From assembly GCA_028718125.1 (NCBI GenBank), contig JAQUMN010000015.1, positions 1-64,000 of the forward strand: a DNA stretch of 64,000 bases. The letters run 5' to 3'. The notes beneath the pieces are model-generated. The model searched no databases and had not been told where the DNA came from. It saw only the letters and a program-made list of their open reading frames with translations. A program made the translations under genes and the position numbers. Positions 1-6,694 of this stretch are shown here, piece after piece (positions within the stretch are counted from its first letter, which is position 1; each line of letters starts with the position of its first letter). The stretch is from Kiritimatiellia bacterium. Its GTDB lineage: Bacteria > Verrucomicrobiota > Kiritimatiellia > JAAZAB01.

Positions 1-981
1 AATTCCCTTCCCGCGCTTCGCGTAACCGCAGAGCGACTGACTTGTTTTTCTGGCGTGGGGACCATGGCTTCGATTGCGCGTAGCGCCTGGAGTGTCTTGC
101 TTTTCATTTCTTTGGAGCGAAGCGGTGCCCGGCAGGGGTGACATAGGGAGCTTCGACCGCGCCATTGCGGTTTGTTTCAAAGCGCCGGCGTGGAACCCCT
201 GTTGGCTGGCGCGGAGCGACCTGCTTTTCTTCCGCGCCGCCGCTTCGGGCCGTGGTGCGCTTGGCGGGGAAGGCAGTGCCATGCCGGCTGACGCATGAAG
301 CTGCGGAACGCGAAGTATGAAGCGTGGAGCCTGCTGAATGCGGCATGTCCCCGACAAGTGCCCCGGCGCGAAGCAAGGCGCGTCTTGATTTAGCTTCAAT
401 GCCGTCAGACGGCTGACTATTTGCTGGGGTCCGCGAAGCGCCTGGTCCGTAGGACGTGGCGCGGAGCTCTTCAAGCGGCAAGGGGCGCGCCGCGACGCCT
501 TGCGTGGCGGTGCGTGCCGGCCGCTTGATCCTGGAGGGCTGGCTTTTATCCTCACCCGCAAGTGTTCGAGCAGCGAGGACTCTGCGGGTGATCTTCGGTC
601 TGACGAAACGCGGCGTTGCGCGGCGTGGAGTTCTTTTCCTCCGGCGATGCCATGACCGGATTCATGAGACCTGATCAACTTCAAAAACGAATGAAGCCGG
701 TGATGGCTGCGCCGGATCAGGGGCCCGCCGTAGGCGGGTAAACTTTGCGGGGGGAATTGCTGAAGCGGCGGTTTTACGGCGCTGAAGCAACGCGGACAAT
801 CCCAGACGTTTCGGCTGGGTTTGGCCGTGCCCCGCTCTTCGGCGGCGTGCGAGGAATGAGCCGCCGCCGTTCTTTGCCGGAAAGCGCGCGCTAATCTTGA
901 ATTGCGGTTGCAACAGACAGAAAAGGCAACCGCCTGAACCTGCTGACGGCATGGGAGTTGCGATCGCGGGAAAGCGGCGGG

Positions 982-1051
982 GAACAGAACACGGCGTTAT
1001 GCGACTTTTTCCGAAAAGTGGCATCCGAACGCATAACGTCCTGTTCTGTTC
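982..1051. repeat. Nested inverted repeat
   Basis: Two 22-bp arms (982-1003 and 1030-1051) are complementary apart from a few bases. They enclose a perfect 6-bp inner hairpin, ACTTTT-TCCG-AAAAGT, at 1004-1019. The folded structure would be asymmetric because of the unpaired stretch 1020-1029. No T-run follows, so it is not a standard terminator. It resembles folded recombination sites in general shape only. Confidence 0.6.
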
Positions 1052-1105
1052 AGGGCTCCGAATCTTCTCCGGCGAAGCCTCCGCCCGACCGCCGCCCGAT
1101 GACAA

Positions 1106-1196
1106 GGCGTTGGGGTCAGCCCTTGATAATTGATATTCTGTTTGCTTTGCTTATATAATTGGTCAGACCAGGGCCGTTGACCTGCTCCCCAACGCC
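1106..1196. repeat. Inverted repeat flanking an AT-rich core
   Basis: GGCGTTGGGG at 1106-1115 is exactly complementary to CCCCAACGCC at 1187-1196. The arms continue imperfectly inward (GGTCAGCCC against GGGCCGTTGACC). The roughly 70-bp centre is AT-rich, in contrast to the GC-rich surroundings. It lies just beyond the stop codon of the helicase gene. It could be a remnant of a small mobile element or a transcription-end structure; nothing decides between these. Confidence 0.45.
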
Positions 1197-1205
1197 CTCC
1201 ACTTG

Positions 1206-3602
1206 TCATGTGAGAACGCCAACAAACTCAGCCACAATATTAATATTATCCGTTTCACTACCCGTTATAACGATAGGTTCGAATTCGGGATTCAAAGGCA
1301 ACAGCTGGATACTGAGGTGCCTCCAGCCTTGATCCTCATCTGCTACTTTCTCCGATCTATACTTTTTGACTGTGTATCGCCCACCAGTCTCTGGGTCTGT
1401 ATATCCTGCGATCTGAGCCAAAACAATCCTGCCGGTCCGATCTCCCACAACACCGAAGCGGAAAACGCAATACGATCCATCAGGAATCAAGGGTTCCATT
1501 GACCGGCCAATTACTTGAGCTACAAAATGGAGTGGACTTCCCCGAATACTGGCCGGGGTTCTCACCCATCCAATACATTCGGAAAGATCGGGTTTGCCAA
1601 ATGGCCCGGCGGCCACCTCCATAGAATATACGGGAAGACATTCGGCATATTTCTTTCCTGCGGGTTCTTGCAGATATTTCAATCGAGAGTTAACTTCAAC
1701 GGTTTGTTGTGAGGCAAGAGCCAGGCGGCTTTTTAGATACTCGCGAAGCGCCTTATCTGCACACCACACATAGCATCCCTTCCGGCCCCTTGAGAGCAGA
1801 ACCTTATAAGTGCTCTTGATGATGGATTGCACCTTATCTAATACAGCCCGCATCTTCTCAGGGTCGCCTCTTGAATCTGCCAATTCCTTTTTCCAGCCTT
1901 TTAGCGAGGCGTCGGTTTTCGCTCGCTTTAAAGGCTCACCCACAACTTTGCCGTTCCTGAATGTAAGATCAGGCCCGACGAGAACGCCCAGCCAGTCGAA
2001 CTCAATACCTTGACTCGTATGAACACATCCGACCTGCTCTATACCATCCGAACTGGTAGCCCAATTTTCGCGATCATAGTTCCACGGCAAGGACAATTTA
2101 TCAGCTTGCACGTGATTGACGGAAGCTCCTCGTCTCCGCCCTTTGCCACTAGGCCATGCCCATGAGTATCCCGCAATTAATCTTGCTTTATTGTTACTGT
2201 TTTTCGACTTAAGGGCCGAATAAAGATCCTCGGCCCGGTCGAATACCCGAAATTCATACTGCCCGTCTCCCCAGTTTTCAAAATTGGCTGTTGCCCGAAT
2301 TTGTAGAACATCATCTAGCCAGTTCAAATACCCGGTCGATCCATTGCATCTATATTGTGCTCGAAGCATGAAAGGAGCATGATACTCGGCCCCGAATTTA
2401 TTAGCCGCTTTTTTTATAGCTGCGACAGAACCAACATCATTCCATGAGACACGCTGGGTTTCATCAATAAAGAAAATACTTATTCGAGCCGCTCGTATCA
2501 TATCCTCGACCATGCTCTTGCCGGCATATCGGTAAGCCTTGCTCTTTAAACGATGAGCCTCGTCTATCACAAGAACATCGTTTCGAGGATCCTTCATATA
2601 GTCGATATTATGAAAACGCCACGGGGATTGGATCAAAGCGTTGCCGTCCTCCCTGTATCCTCGGTTGCCCTTGGAAAGAAATTCTATCACAGTCTCACGG
2701 AAGGCCCTATTGGGTGCCACAAAGAAACTCATGCGTTTTGCCTTCAGGAGTTCTGCGAGCAAACGGACAGCGACTACAGACTTGCCGGTACCTGGGCCGC
2801 CTTCTACAACAAAGACGTGCCTTCTCTTGAAATCCTTCAGGTTCATGACTTGGTGGCGAATGATCTGAAAGGCTTCGTTTTGTTCGTCGATAAGTTCGAA
2901 TTCCTCATTACCTTCCAGCATGCTACTAACACGACTAATAAGTTCCGGAGCCGGAACCATGCGCCCGTTTTCGATTAAGAATATCAAGTCTTTGGTCGGC
3001 TTTTTCGGAACTATCTCCTTGACGAATTGGCAAAGGGCATCAACATCATTTGCGAGGAACAAACGCGAATCCCGAAGAGCTTGATGGTAACGAACATCTT
3101 CGAGTGGTTCTGGATTCCTCCTACTAAGATTGAAAAGGTAGGCAGCGGAATGGAGGCTGATGGACTTCGCGCGAACATCCTGATTGAACCGAAGTATTAG
3201 ACCTTTATATTTGCTGGCTTGAACACACGGATGTTGCGTATGGGAACCGCCGGCAATGGGCGAATACACGAGACCGTCATAATCAGAAATATCTACCCTG
3301 TCCCACGCCTTTAATTCAATAATCATTCCATTATCAGTGCAACCATCGCTACCAGCAAGAAGGACGTCGACTCGGAATCGACCTGCGGCAGAGATGTGGT
3401 ATTCAATAGCAACTTGGATGTCGTCTTCTACGTCGGCTTTCCGCAATACAAGGGAGAACCGGCTGTATTCTTCAGCCCAGACCCGTTCGTCGGATGGGAC
3501 GCTCCCCGTCTTGGCACGAAACGCTTCAACCAATCGAGCCCTGATAGCGTTATGATCAACGTCATCGATGAAGCGTTTCTTGGTTTCTTGATAGATAATC
3601 AC
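1206..3602 (-). CDS. Nuclease-DUF2075 helicase with C-terminal LexA-like (S24) domain
   Basis: A 798-aa three-part protein. Residues about 1-200 carry a PD-(D/E)XK-type nuclease signature: Asp79 followed by Glu96-Leu-Lys98. Residues about 240-630 are a DUF2075/superfamily 1-like helicase core, with Walker A GGPGTGKS (268-275), Walker B VIDEAH (345-350), FIDETQR (378-384) and SQGIEFD (530-536). Residues about 650-798 match the LexA/UmuD self-cleavage domain: a VAAG cleavage-type site (Ala665-Gly666), GRSMEPLIPDG with nucleophile Ser701, TVKK with Lys746, and a LexA-like LLPLNPEFEPIV stretch. All key residues are present, so all three activities look intact. The start codon overlaps the upstream stop as ATGA. 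Known family roles suggest nucleic-acid cleavage or unwinding. A role in defence released or switched off by RecA-stimulated self-cleavage is inference. Confidence 0.88.
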   Translation of the reverse strand: MIIYQETKKRFIDDVDHNAIRARLVEAFRAKTGSVPSDERVWAEEYSRFSLVLRKADVEDDIQVAIEYHISAAGRFRVDVLLAGSDGCTDNGMIIELKAWDRVDISDYDGLVYSPIAGGSHTQHPCVQASKYKGLILRFNQDVRAKSISLHSAAYLFNLSRRNPEPLEDVRYHQALRDSRLFLANDVDALCQFVKEIVPKKPTKDLIFLIENGRMVPAPELISRVSSMLEGNEEFELIDEQNEAFQIIRHQVMNLKDFKRRHVFVVEGGPGTGKSVVAVRLLAELLKAKRMSFFVAPNRAFRETVIEFLSKGNRGYREDGNALIQSPWRFHNIDYMKDPRNDVLVIDEAHRLKSKAYRYAGKSMVEDMIRAARISIFFIDETQRVSWNDVGSVAAIKKAANKFGAEYHAPFMLRAQYRCNGSTGYLNWLDDVLQIRATANFENWGDGQYEFRVFDRAEDLYSALKSKNSNNKARLIAGYSWAWPSGKGRRRGASVNHVQADKLSLPWNYDRENWATSSDGIEQVGCVHTSQGIEFDWLGVLVGPDLTFRNGKVVGEPLKRAKTDASLKGWKKELADSRGDPEKMRAVLDKVQSIIKSTYKVLLSRGRKGCYVWCADKALREYLKSRLALASQQTVEVNSRLKYLQEPAGKKYAECLPVYSMEVAAGPFGKPDLSECIGWVRTPASIRGSPLHFVAQVIGRSMEPLIPDGSYCVFRFGVVGDRTGRIVLAQIAGYTDPETGGRYTVKKYRSEKVADEDQGWRHLSIQLLPLNPEFEPIVITGSETDNINIVAEFVGVLT

Positions 3603-3964
3603 TCGTTCATTAACTCCGTATACTTTCGCGCATTTCCTCTCGCCTTCTTAACCGGGTATTTGCGTGCATTACAGACAAGCTTCCGTCGCACAACCTTATC
3701 AACATCAACATCAAGTCGCCTAGCGAGCAGGAGAGAGAAGATCATAACATCAGCCAGTTCCTCGATCACTTTCTGTCTCTTTATTTTATTGAGCAGGGCG
3801 GATTCGATTTCAGCGTCAGATTTCCACAGGAAATGTTCCTGTAACTCCGCAGCCTCTATCGCAATTGCGGCGGCCAGATTCTTGGGCGTATGGAATTGCT
3901 CCCAATCCCGTGCGTCGCGGAACTTGAGAATCTCACGAAGCAATGTATCCCATCTACGGCTCAT
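3599..3964 (-). CDS. MazG-like nucleotide pyrophosphohydrolase
   Basis: A 121-aa all-helical NTP pyrophosphohydrolase of the MazG/DCTPP1-like group, which hydrolyses (d)NTPs to NMP and PPi. The Mg-binding motif is visible as EAAELQEH followed about 30 residues later by EELADV, the EXXE...EXXD pattern of the family. The KYPVKKARGNARKY tail is also typical of the small family members. I chose the internal ATG at 3964 (MSRRWDTLL) because the conserved region begins there and a GGTGGTG element precedes it; an upstream in-frame ATG at 4036 would add 24 unconserved residues. Its TGA overlaps the helicase ATG by four bases (ATGA), which points to coupled translation and a shared function. Housekeeping versus defensive nucleotide depletion cannot be decided from sequence. 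Confidence 0.85.
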   Translation of the reverse strand: MSRRWDTLLREILKFRDARDWEQFHTPKNLAAAIAIEAAELQEHFLWKSDAEIESALLNKIKRQKVIEELADVMIFSLLLARRLDVDVDKVVRRKLVCNARKYPVKKARGNARKYTELMNE

Positions 3965-4417
3965 GTTCTTACACCACCAAACAGACATTGGGCAACCGAT
4001 AGAAAATCGCTGCAAGAACGAACATCCTGTTTCCAAACCCGCCCACTTGCGCGATTAAAATCGTTTAAAATGTATCAGGGCATATCCCGAAAAGCCAGAT
4101 GAAATATTGGAAGAGAGGCTGAAGGCTGTAGACTGTGGACTGTGGACTAGAGTCAAAGCAGTAGATAATTTCTCCATAGGGTCACCCATTAGAATAAAGA
4201 TTAAGGAATTTTAACTTTCTCGAGCGGCCTGGAGCACGATCTACCCACCTCCGCCCACCCCGCCTCCATTTCCGATTTGTTATTCCGTGCCAATCTGATA
4301 TGAATGAGCAGCTTAATTTTACACTGCCCATCACCAGCGGGGAAGATGGCTGAGATAAAATGCGGAGTATTGTCAGAGGCAGAATTCCCGATTCGGCAAC
4401 TGAAACACGAGGGATAT
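3965..4417. other. Intergenic spacer with short direct repeats
   Basis: No gene is visible. The stretch must hold the promoter of the minus-strand pyrophosphohydrolase-helicase operon and whatever drives the next plus-strand gene, but I see no clear consensus promoter for either. Around 4121-4150 there is a simple direct repeat of GTAGACTGTGGACTGTGGACT type. A similar phrase, GGAGACTGTAGGCTGAAGG, occurs near 36247-36280. Confidence 0.5.
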
Positions 4418-4948
4418 ATGAAACAGCAATATCTGGCACTTGTGATACTTGGCACGCTGGCGTTAACGCCTATCTATGATGCTTGCGCGAGACTAGATGA
4501 GACTCTGGCGCAGTGCGAGCAACGCTATGGAAAGCCGCAGGAATCACCCAGCGACAAAGCCATGCCACTTTTGTCCGGTGCTTTAAATGTTTCCTATCAA
4601 TATCAGGGCTGGCATATCCGGATCGCGTTTCTCGATGACAAGGCCGTGATGATTAGTTACTCGAAGATAGCTCAAGCGGGTGGCGATAGTTCAATCAAGG
4701 ATGACGAAGCCAAGGCCATTCTCGATTCTGAGGGAAATGGAAATGAATGGAAGAAGTCCTGGACCTTGAATCCGTTTGCCCCGCTAGTTTATCCTAAGAG
4801 ATGGCTCAAAACCAATGGCTCAATTGCATATTTAGTAGGCATGAATAAGATCATGCTGGTTGTTGAATCTCCGAAAGCGGAAGAATTTCGGAAGGCGCAA
4901 GCAACGGCAAAGGAAGAACAACGCAAGGCAAGCATCCCGAAGTTTTGA
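4418..4948 (+). CDS. Small exported protein of unknown function
   Basis: A 176-aa protein starting MKQQYLALVILGTLALTP, a short positively charged N-terminus followed by a hydrophobic core, so it is probably exported. The ATG at 4418 is chosen because a GAGGG element lies about five bases upstream and the signal peptide begins there; the frame is open further upstream but with no signal sequence. The mature part begins with LDETLAQCEQRYGKP. This resembles a type of small secreted protein that I recall from verrucomicrobial genomes, where a DETxAQCxxRYG opening is common. No enzymatic motif is visible. It stands alone and shows no operon partner. Confidence 0.75.
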   Translation: MKQQYLALVILGTLALTPIYDACARLDETLAQCEQRYGKPQESPSDKAMPLLSGALNVSYQYQGWHIRIAFLDDKAVMISYSKIAQAGGDSSIKDDEAKAILDSEGNGNEWKKSWTLNPFAPLVYPKRWLKTNGSIAYLVGMNKIMLVVESPKAEEFRKAQATAKEEQRKASIPKF

Positions 4949-5104
4949 AAAGAAAACAGCACTATCGGTGCTTTAGCGAATTAGGGTCAAGTCTCAATTT
5001 TCAATTATTCAGTTAACGTCTGATCGGGTTTTATGGTCTCGGATTTTGCAGGCCATGGCAAACCTTTGCATGTATATTCAGATCCAGCCTGAATGTATCA
5101 ACCC

Positions 5105-5419
5105 CTAGCCTACTTGCGGCCCATTTGACGGCTTTTGCTTGACCGCAGACTCAAGCTGCTCGGGCTGAGGATTTCCATGCTTGAGCCAGTCAATCCCAAA
5201 TACATCGGCCAGTGCTTTGGCATACTCTGAGGCGGTCGCTCCGGTGAAGCCTGGGCCTGGGAGACCTGTCTCTTGTTGAACGACGAGTACCGTCAGCGGA
5301 GGCAGATGATGGATGAGGCAATATGACTGAATGGGTTCCAGCAGTTGACCGAGACCTGCGGCGTGTGCTCCAGTGAGCTGGCCAACCTGCTTGTATCCGC
5401 GGTTCCAGGCCGCATAATG
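5105..5419 (-). pseudogene. 3' fragment of a conserved small protein gene
   Basis: On the minus strand, a frame closed by TAG at 5105-5107 reads back about 104 codons to a TGA at 5420-5422. It has no start codon. The text is clearly protein-like: WNRGYKQVGQLTG near the N-side, then LPPLTVLVVQQETGLPGPGF, then a tail AEYAK-like region ending GPQVG. The LPPLTxLVV-TGLPGxGF pattern resembles small conserved proteins that I associate with mobile or cassette regions, but I cannot name the family. The 5' part is missing exactly where tRNA-like and intron-like sequences begin, so the gene was probably cut by recombination at about 5420. Confidence 0.6.
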
Positions 5420-5426
5420 TCATCCC

Positions 5427-5460
5427 GAGGACCCAAAGTTCAAGTCCTCCCGGGCCCACC
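5427..5460 (+). other. tRNA 3'-end fragment, possible attachment site
   Basis: The stretch ending GTTCAAGTCCTCCCGGGCCCACC (5438-5460, quoted here only by its T-loop and acceptor character) matches the T-loop, 3' T-stem and acceptor end of a bacterial tRNA, most like tRNA-Ile or tRNA-Met. The 5' side of the T-stem is broken by about seven extra bases, and no D-arm or anticodon arm precedes it, so it is not a functional tRNA. Integrases commonly duplicate tRNA 3' ends, which would explain a lone fragment beside a truncated gene. The exact tRNA identity is not determinable. Confidence 0.4.
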
Positions 5461-5636
5461 CCATTTTCCGACCTTACCCCGCTTGCTCGACACGCGTTTA
5501 ATCCAATAAACACAAGGGTTTGATGAGCATACCCCGTTTTTCGGTCGGGCTTACCGATGCTTACCCATGCTCTTCGAGGCGAGTGCATTTAGGGGTTTGA
5601 ACTGGAAGCATATGCCATCCGATGAAGAACATCGAA

Positions 5637-5708
5637 AAGCCGTGTGCGGAAAAACCGCACACACGGTTTGATGAGGGGCGGCAGGTTTTTCCTCCTGCCT
5701 ACTCTACC
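5637..5708 (+). ncRNA. Orphan group II intron domain V-VI
   Basis: 5637-5669 fits the 34-nt domain V consensus: AAGCCGTGTGCGG, an A-rich loop, CCGCACACACGGTTT, folding into the typical bulged hairpin with the AGC catalytic triad near its 5' side. It is followed by a domain VI-like hairpin, GGCAGG with CCTGCC (about 5680-5699), and an intron-like 3' end (TACTCTAC). No intact reverse transcriptase precedes it. Only a short open stretch in the adjoining sequence might be the remnant of an intron protein tail. The intron is therefore a 5'-truncated relic. The 3' splice boundary is uncertain by a few bases. Confidence 0.7.
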
Positions 5709-5738
5709 TAATTTTATTTCTCTGACATTAAATTGTTT

Positions 5739-6557
5739 TCACCAGCGTCCTTCCGCAAGATAACGTTTGTAGGCCCGGAGAAAATTTTGCGCGTTGCTAT
5801 AGCCGCACATGCCCGAAATTTCTTTCAAGCTGTGCCTTTTCAAGGCAAGCAATTGCTTGGCCCGGGTCATGAGATAAGTAAGATAATATTCGCGGGGCGA
5901 CATGCCGGTATTGTCTCGGAAAAAGCGGGTGAAAACACGCCGGCAAATATGCATTTGCGCGGCCAGGGCATCGACTCCCGGAAATCGGAAAGGTTCATGT
6001 TGGAGCTTGTCTGTCACAGCGGAGAAAGCAGTATAGTTTTTGTCGCAGAGAGGCGTTGACGCGGTTCCCTTGCTTTGGTATCCCATGTCATATAATTCCG
6101 CCAGCAACAACCACAGCAATGCCATTATCCGCGGCCCCCTGCTGGGAGATGATGAGCGATGCGATAGATAGTTCAGTTTTCTGAATATGGCCATGCCGGA
6201 TTTGCTAAGCATGGAAGCCTTGAAATAGCGGGGAAACACATGAGGTACATTTCCCGAACATTCGATGTGGATGTGGTAAATGGTATATGGATTTGTATGA
6301 TCAGCGGCATATATGTGTGGTTCGTTCGGGTAGATAACAATTATATCTCCAGGGCGTAACTTGTACCGTTTATTTTTCACTACGGCCGTTCCTTTGCCGC
6401 GGATTGTATAGCCGATATGCCAACGATGGGGATGCAGATGTTTTTGCGTAGCAGCATTAGGTGGGGCGACAAGCAAATTTGCCGTCACGGACATGATGTT
6501 TCCCTGAAGTTGCCTGAATATAGTATCGCTATTTGATTGATATTCTTCCATTTGCAT
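5739..6557 (-). CDS. AraC-family transcriptional regulator
   Basis: A 272-aa protein. Residues about 20-110 form a cupin-type sensor, with HLHPHRWHIGYTIRGKG and RPGDIIVIYPNEPHIY, the pattern of AraC sugar- or ligand-binding domains. Residues about 175-270 contain two helix-turn-helix motifs of the AraC/XylS type, including FTRFFRDNTGMSPREYY and EISGMCGYSNAQNF. The start is supported by an AAGGATAGGT element upstream. The gene is divergent from the catabolic cluster that begins at 6695. The intergenic DNA carries two direct repeats spaced 21 bp apart, so it probably activates that cluster in response to a small molecule. The inducer is unknown; loci of this layout often sense a mono- or disaccharide. 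Confidence 0.93.
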   Translation of the reverse strand: MQMEEYQSNSDTIFRQLQGNIMSVTANLLVAPPNAATQKHLHPHRWHIGYTIRGKGTAVVKNKRYKLRPGDIIVIYPNEPHIYAADHTNPYTIYHIHIECSGNVPHVFPRYFKASMLSKSGMAIFRKLNYLSHRSSSPSRGPRIMALLWLLLAELYDMGYQSKGTASTPLCDKNYTAFSAVTDKLQHEPFRFPGVDALAAQMHICRRVFTRFFRDNTGMSPREYYLTYLMTRAKQLLALKRHSLKEISGMCGYSNAQNFLRAYKRYLAEGRW

Positions 6558-6601
6558 AGATTACCTATCCTTCTCGACGTGTCAACACGGTTTTCTCTTG
6601 T

Positions 6602-6633
6602 CCCGATCGGATGCTTATTATGCCCGATCGGAT
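6602..6633 (+). promoter_or_regulatory. Direct-repeat operator, probably for the AraC regulator
   Basis: CCCGATCGGAT occurs twice, at 6602-6612 and 6623-6633, with starts 21 bp apart (two helical turns). Each copy contains the palindrome CCGATCGG. The pair ends two bases before a TTGACT -35 element. AraC-family dimers bind direct half-sites about 21 bp apart next to the -35 box, so this fits class II activation. It lies between the divergent regulator and the first catabolic gene. Confidence 0.7.
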
Positions 6634-6635
6634 TA

Positions 6636-6663
6636 TTGACTTTCCACTACTAAGGATTACGAT
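6636..6663 (+). promoter_or_regulatory. Sigma70-like promoter of the catabolic cluster
   Basis: TTGACT (6636-6641), a 16-bp spacer, and TACGAT (6658-6663). The -10 box is weak (four of six bases match TATAAT), which suits an activator-dependent promoter. Transcription would start near 6670, just before the strong AAGGAGGG ribosome-binding site at about 6677-6684. Confidence 0.5.
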
Positions 6664-6694
6664 TTTTAACATAAAAAAGGAGGGATATCTCAAA

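Larger units (their letters stand above)
1..1205. other. Gene-free GC-rich stretch with inverted repeats
   Basis: I find no convincing gene here on either strand. Open frames exist, but their translations are rich in Arg, Ala, Pro and Ser and show no domain, as expected from GC-rich noncoding DNA. Short degenerate motifs recur (a GGAG-type element followed by a T-rich run and a GC-rich element, near 30-60, 90-125, 215-240 and 625-650). Two clear inverted repeats lie near the right end and are listed separately. The stretch abuts the 3' end of the helicase gene. It could be vestigial mobile DNA or a noncoding cassette region; the function is unknown. Confidence 0.5.

Noticed and set aside
982..1196. 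Integron attC sites in the left repeats
   Set aside because: Both pairs have GTT on the left and AAC on the right, the inside-out order compared with RYYYAAC...GTTRRRY, and the arms do not match the core consensus. No integrase is present.
74..1209. Open frames on both strands in the left kilobase
   Set aside because: Low-complexity Arg/Ala/Pro/Ser translations, mutually overlapping, with no motifs or ribosome-binding sites.
5190..5588. 132-aa minus-strand frame
   Set aside because: Another frame of the same strand reads as a clear conserved protein end (5105-5419); this one spans the gene fragment, tRNA piece and intron flank and has no protein character.
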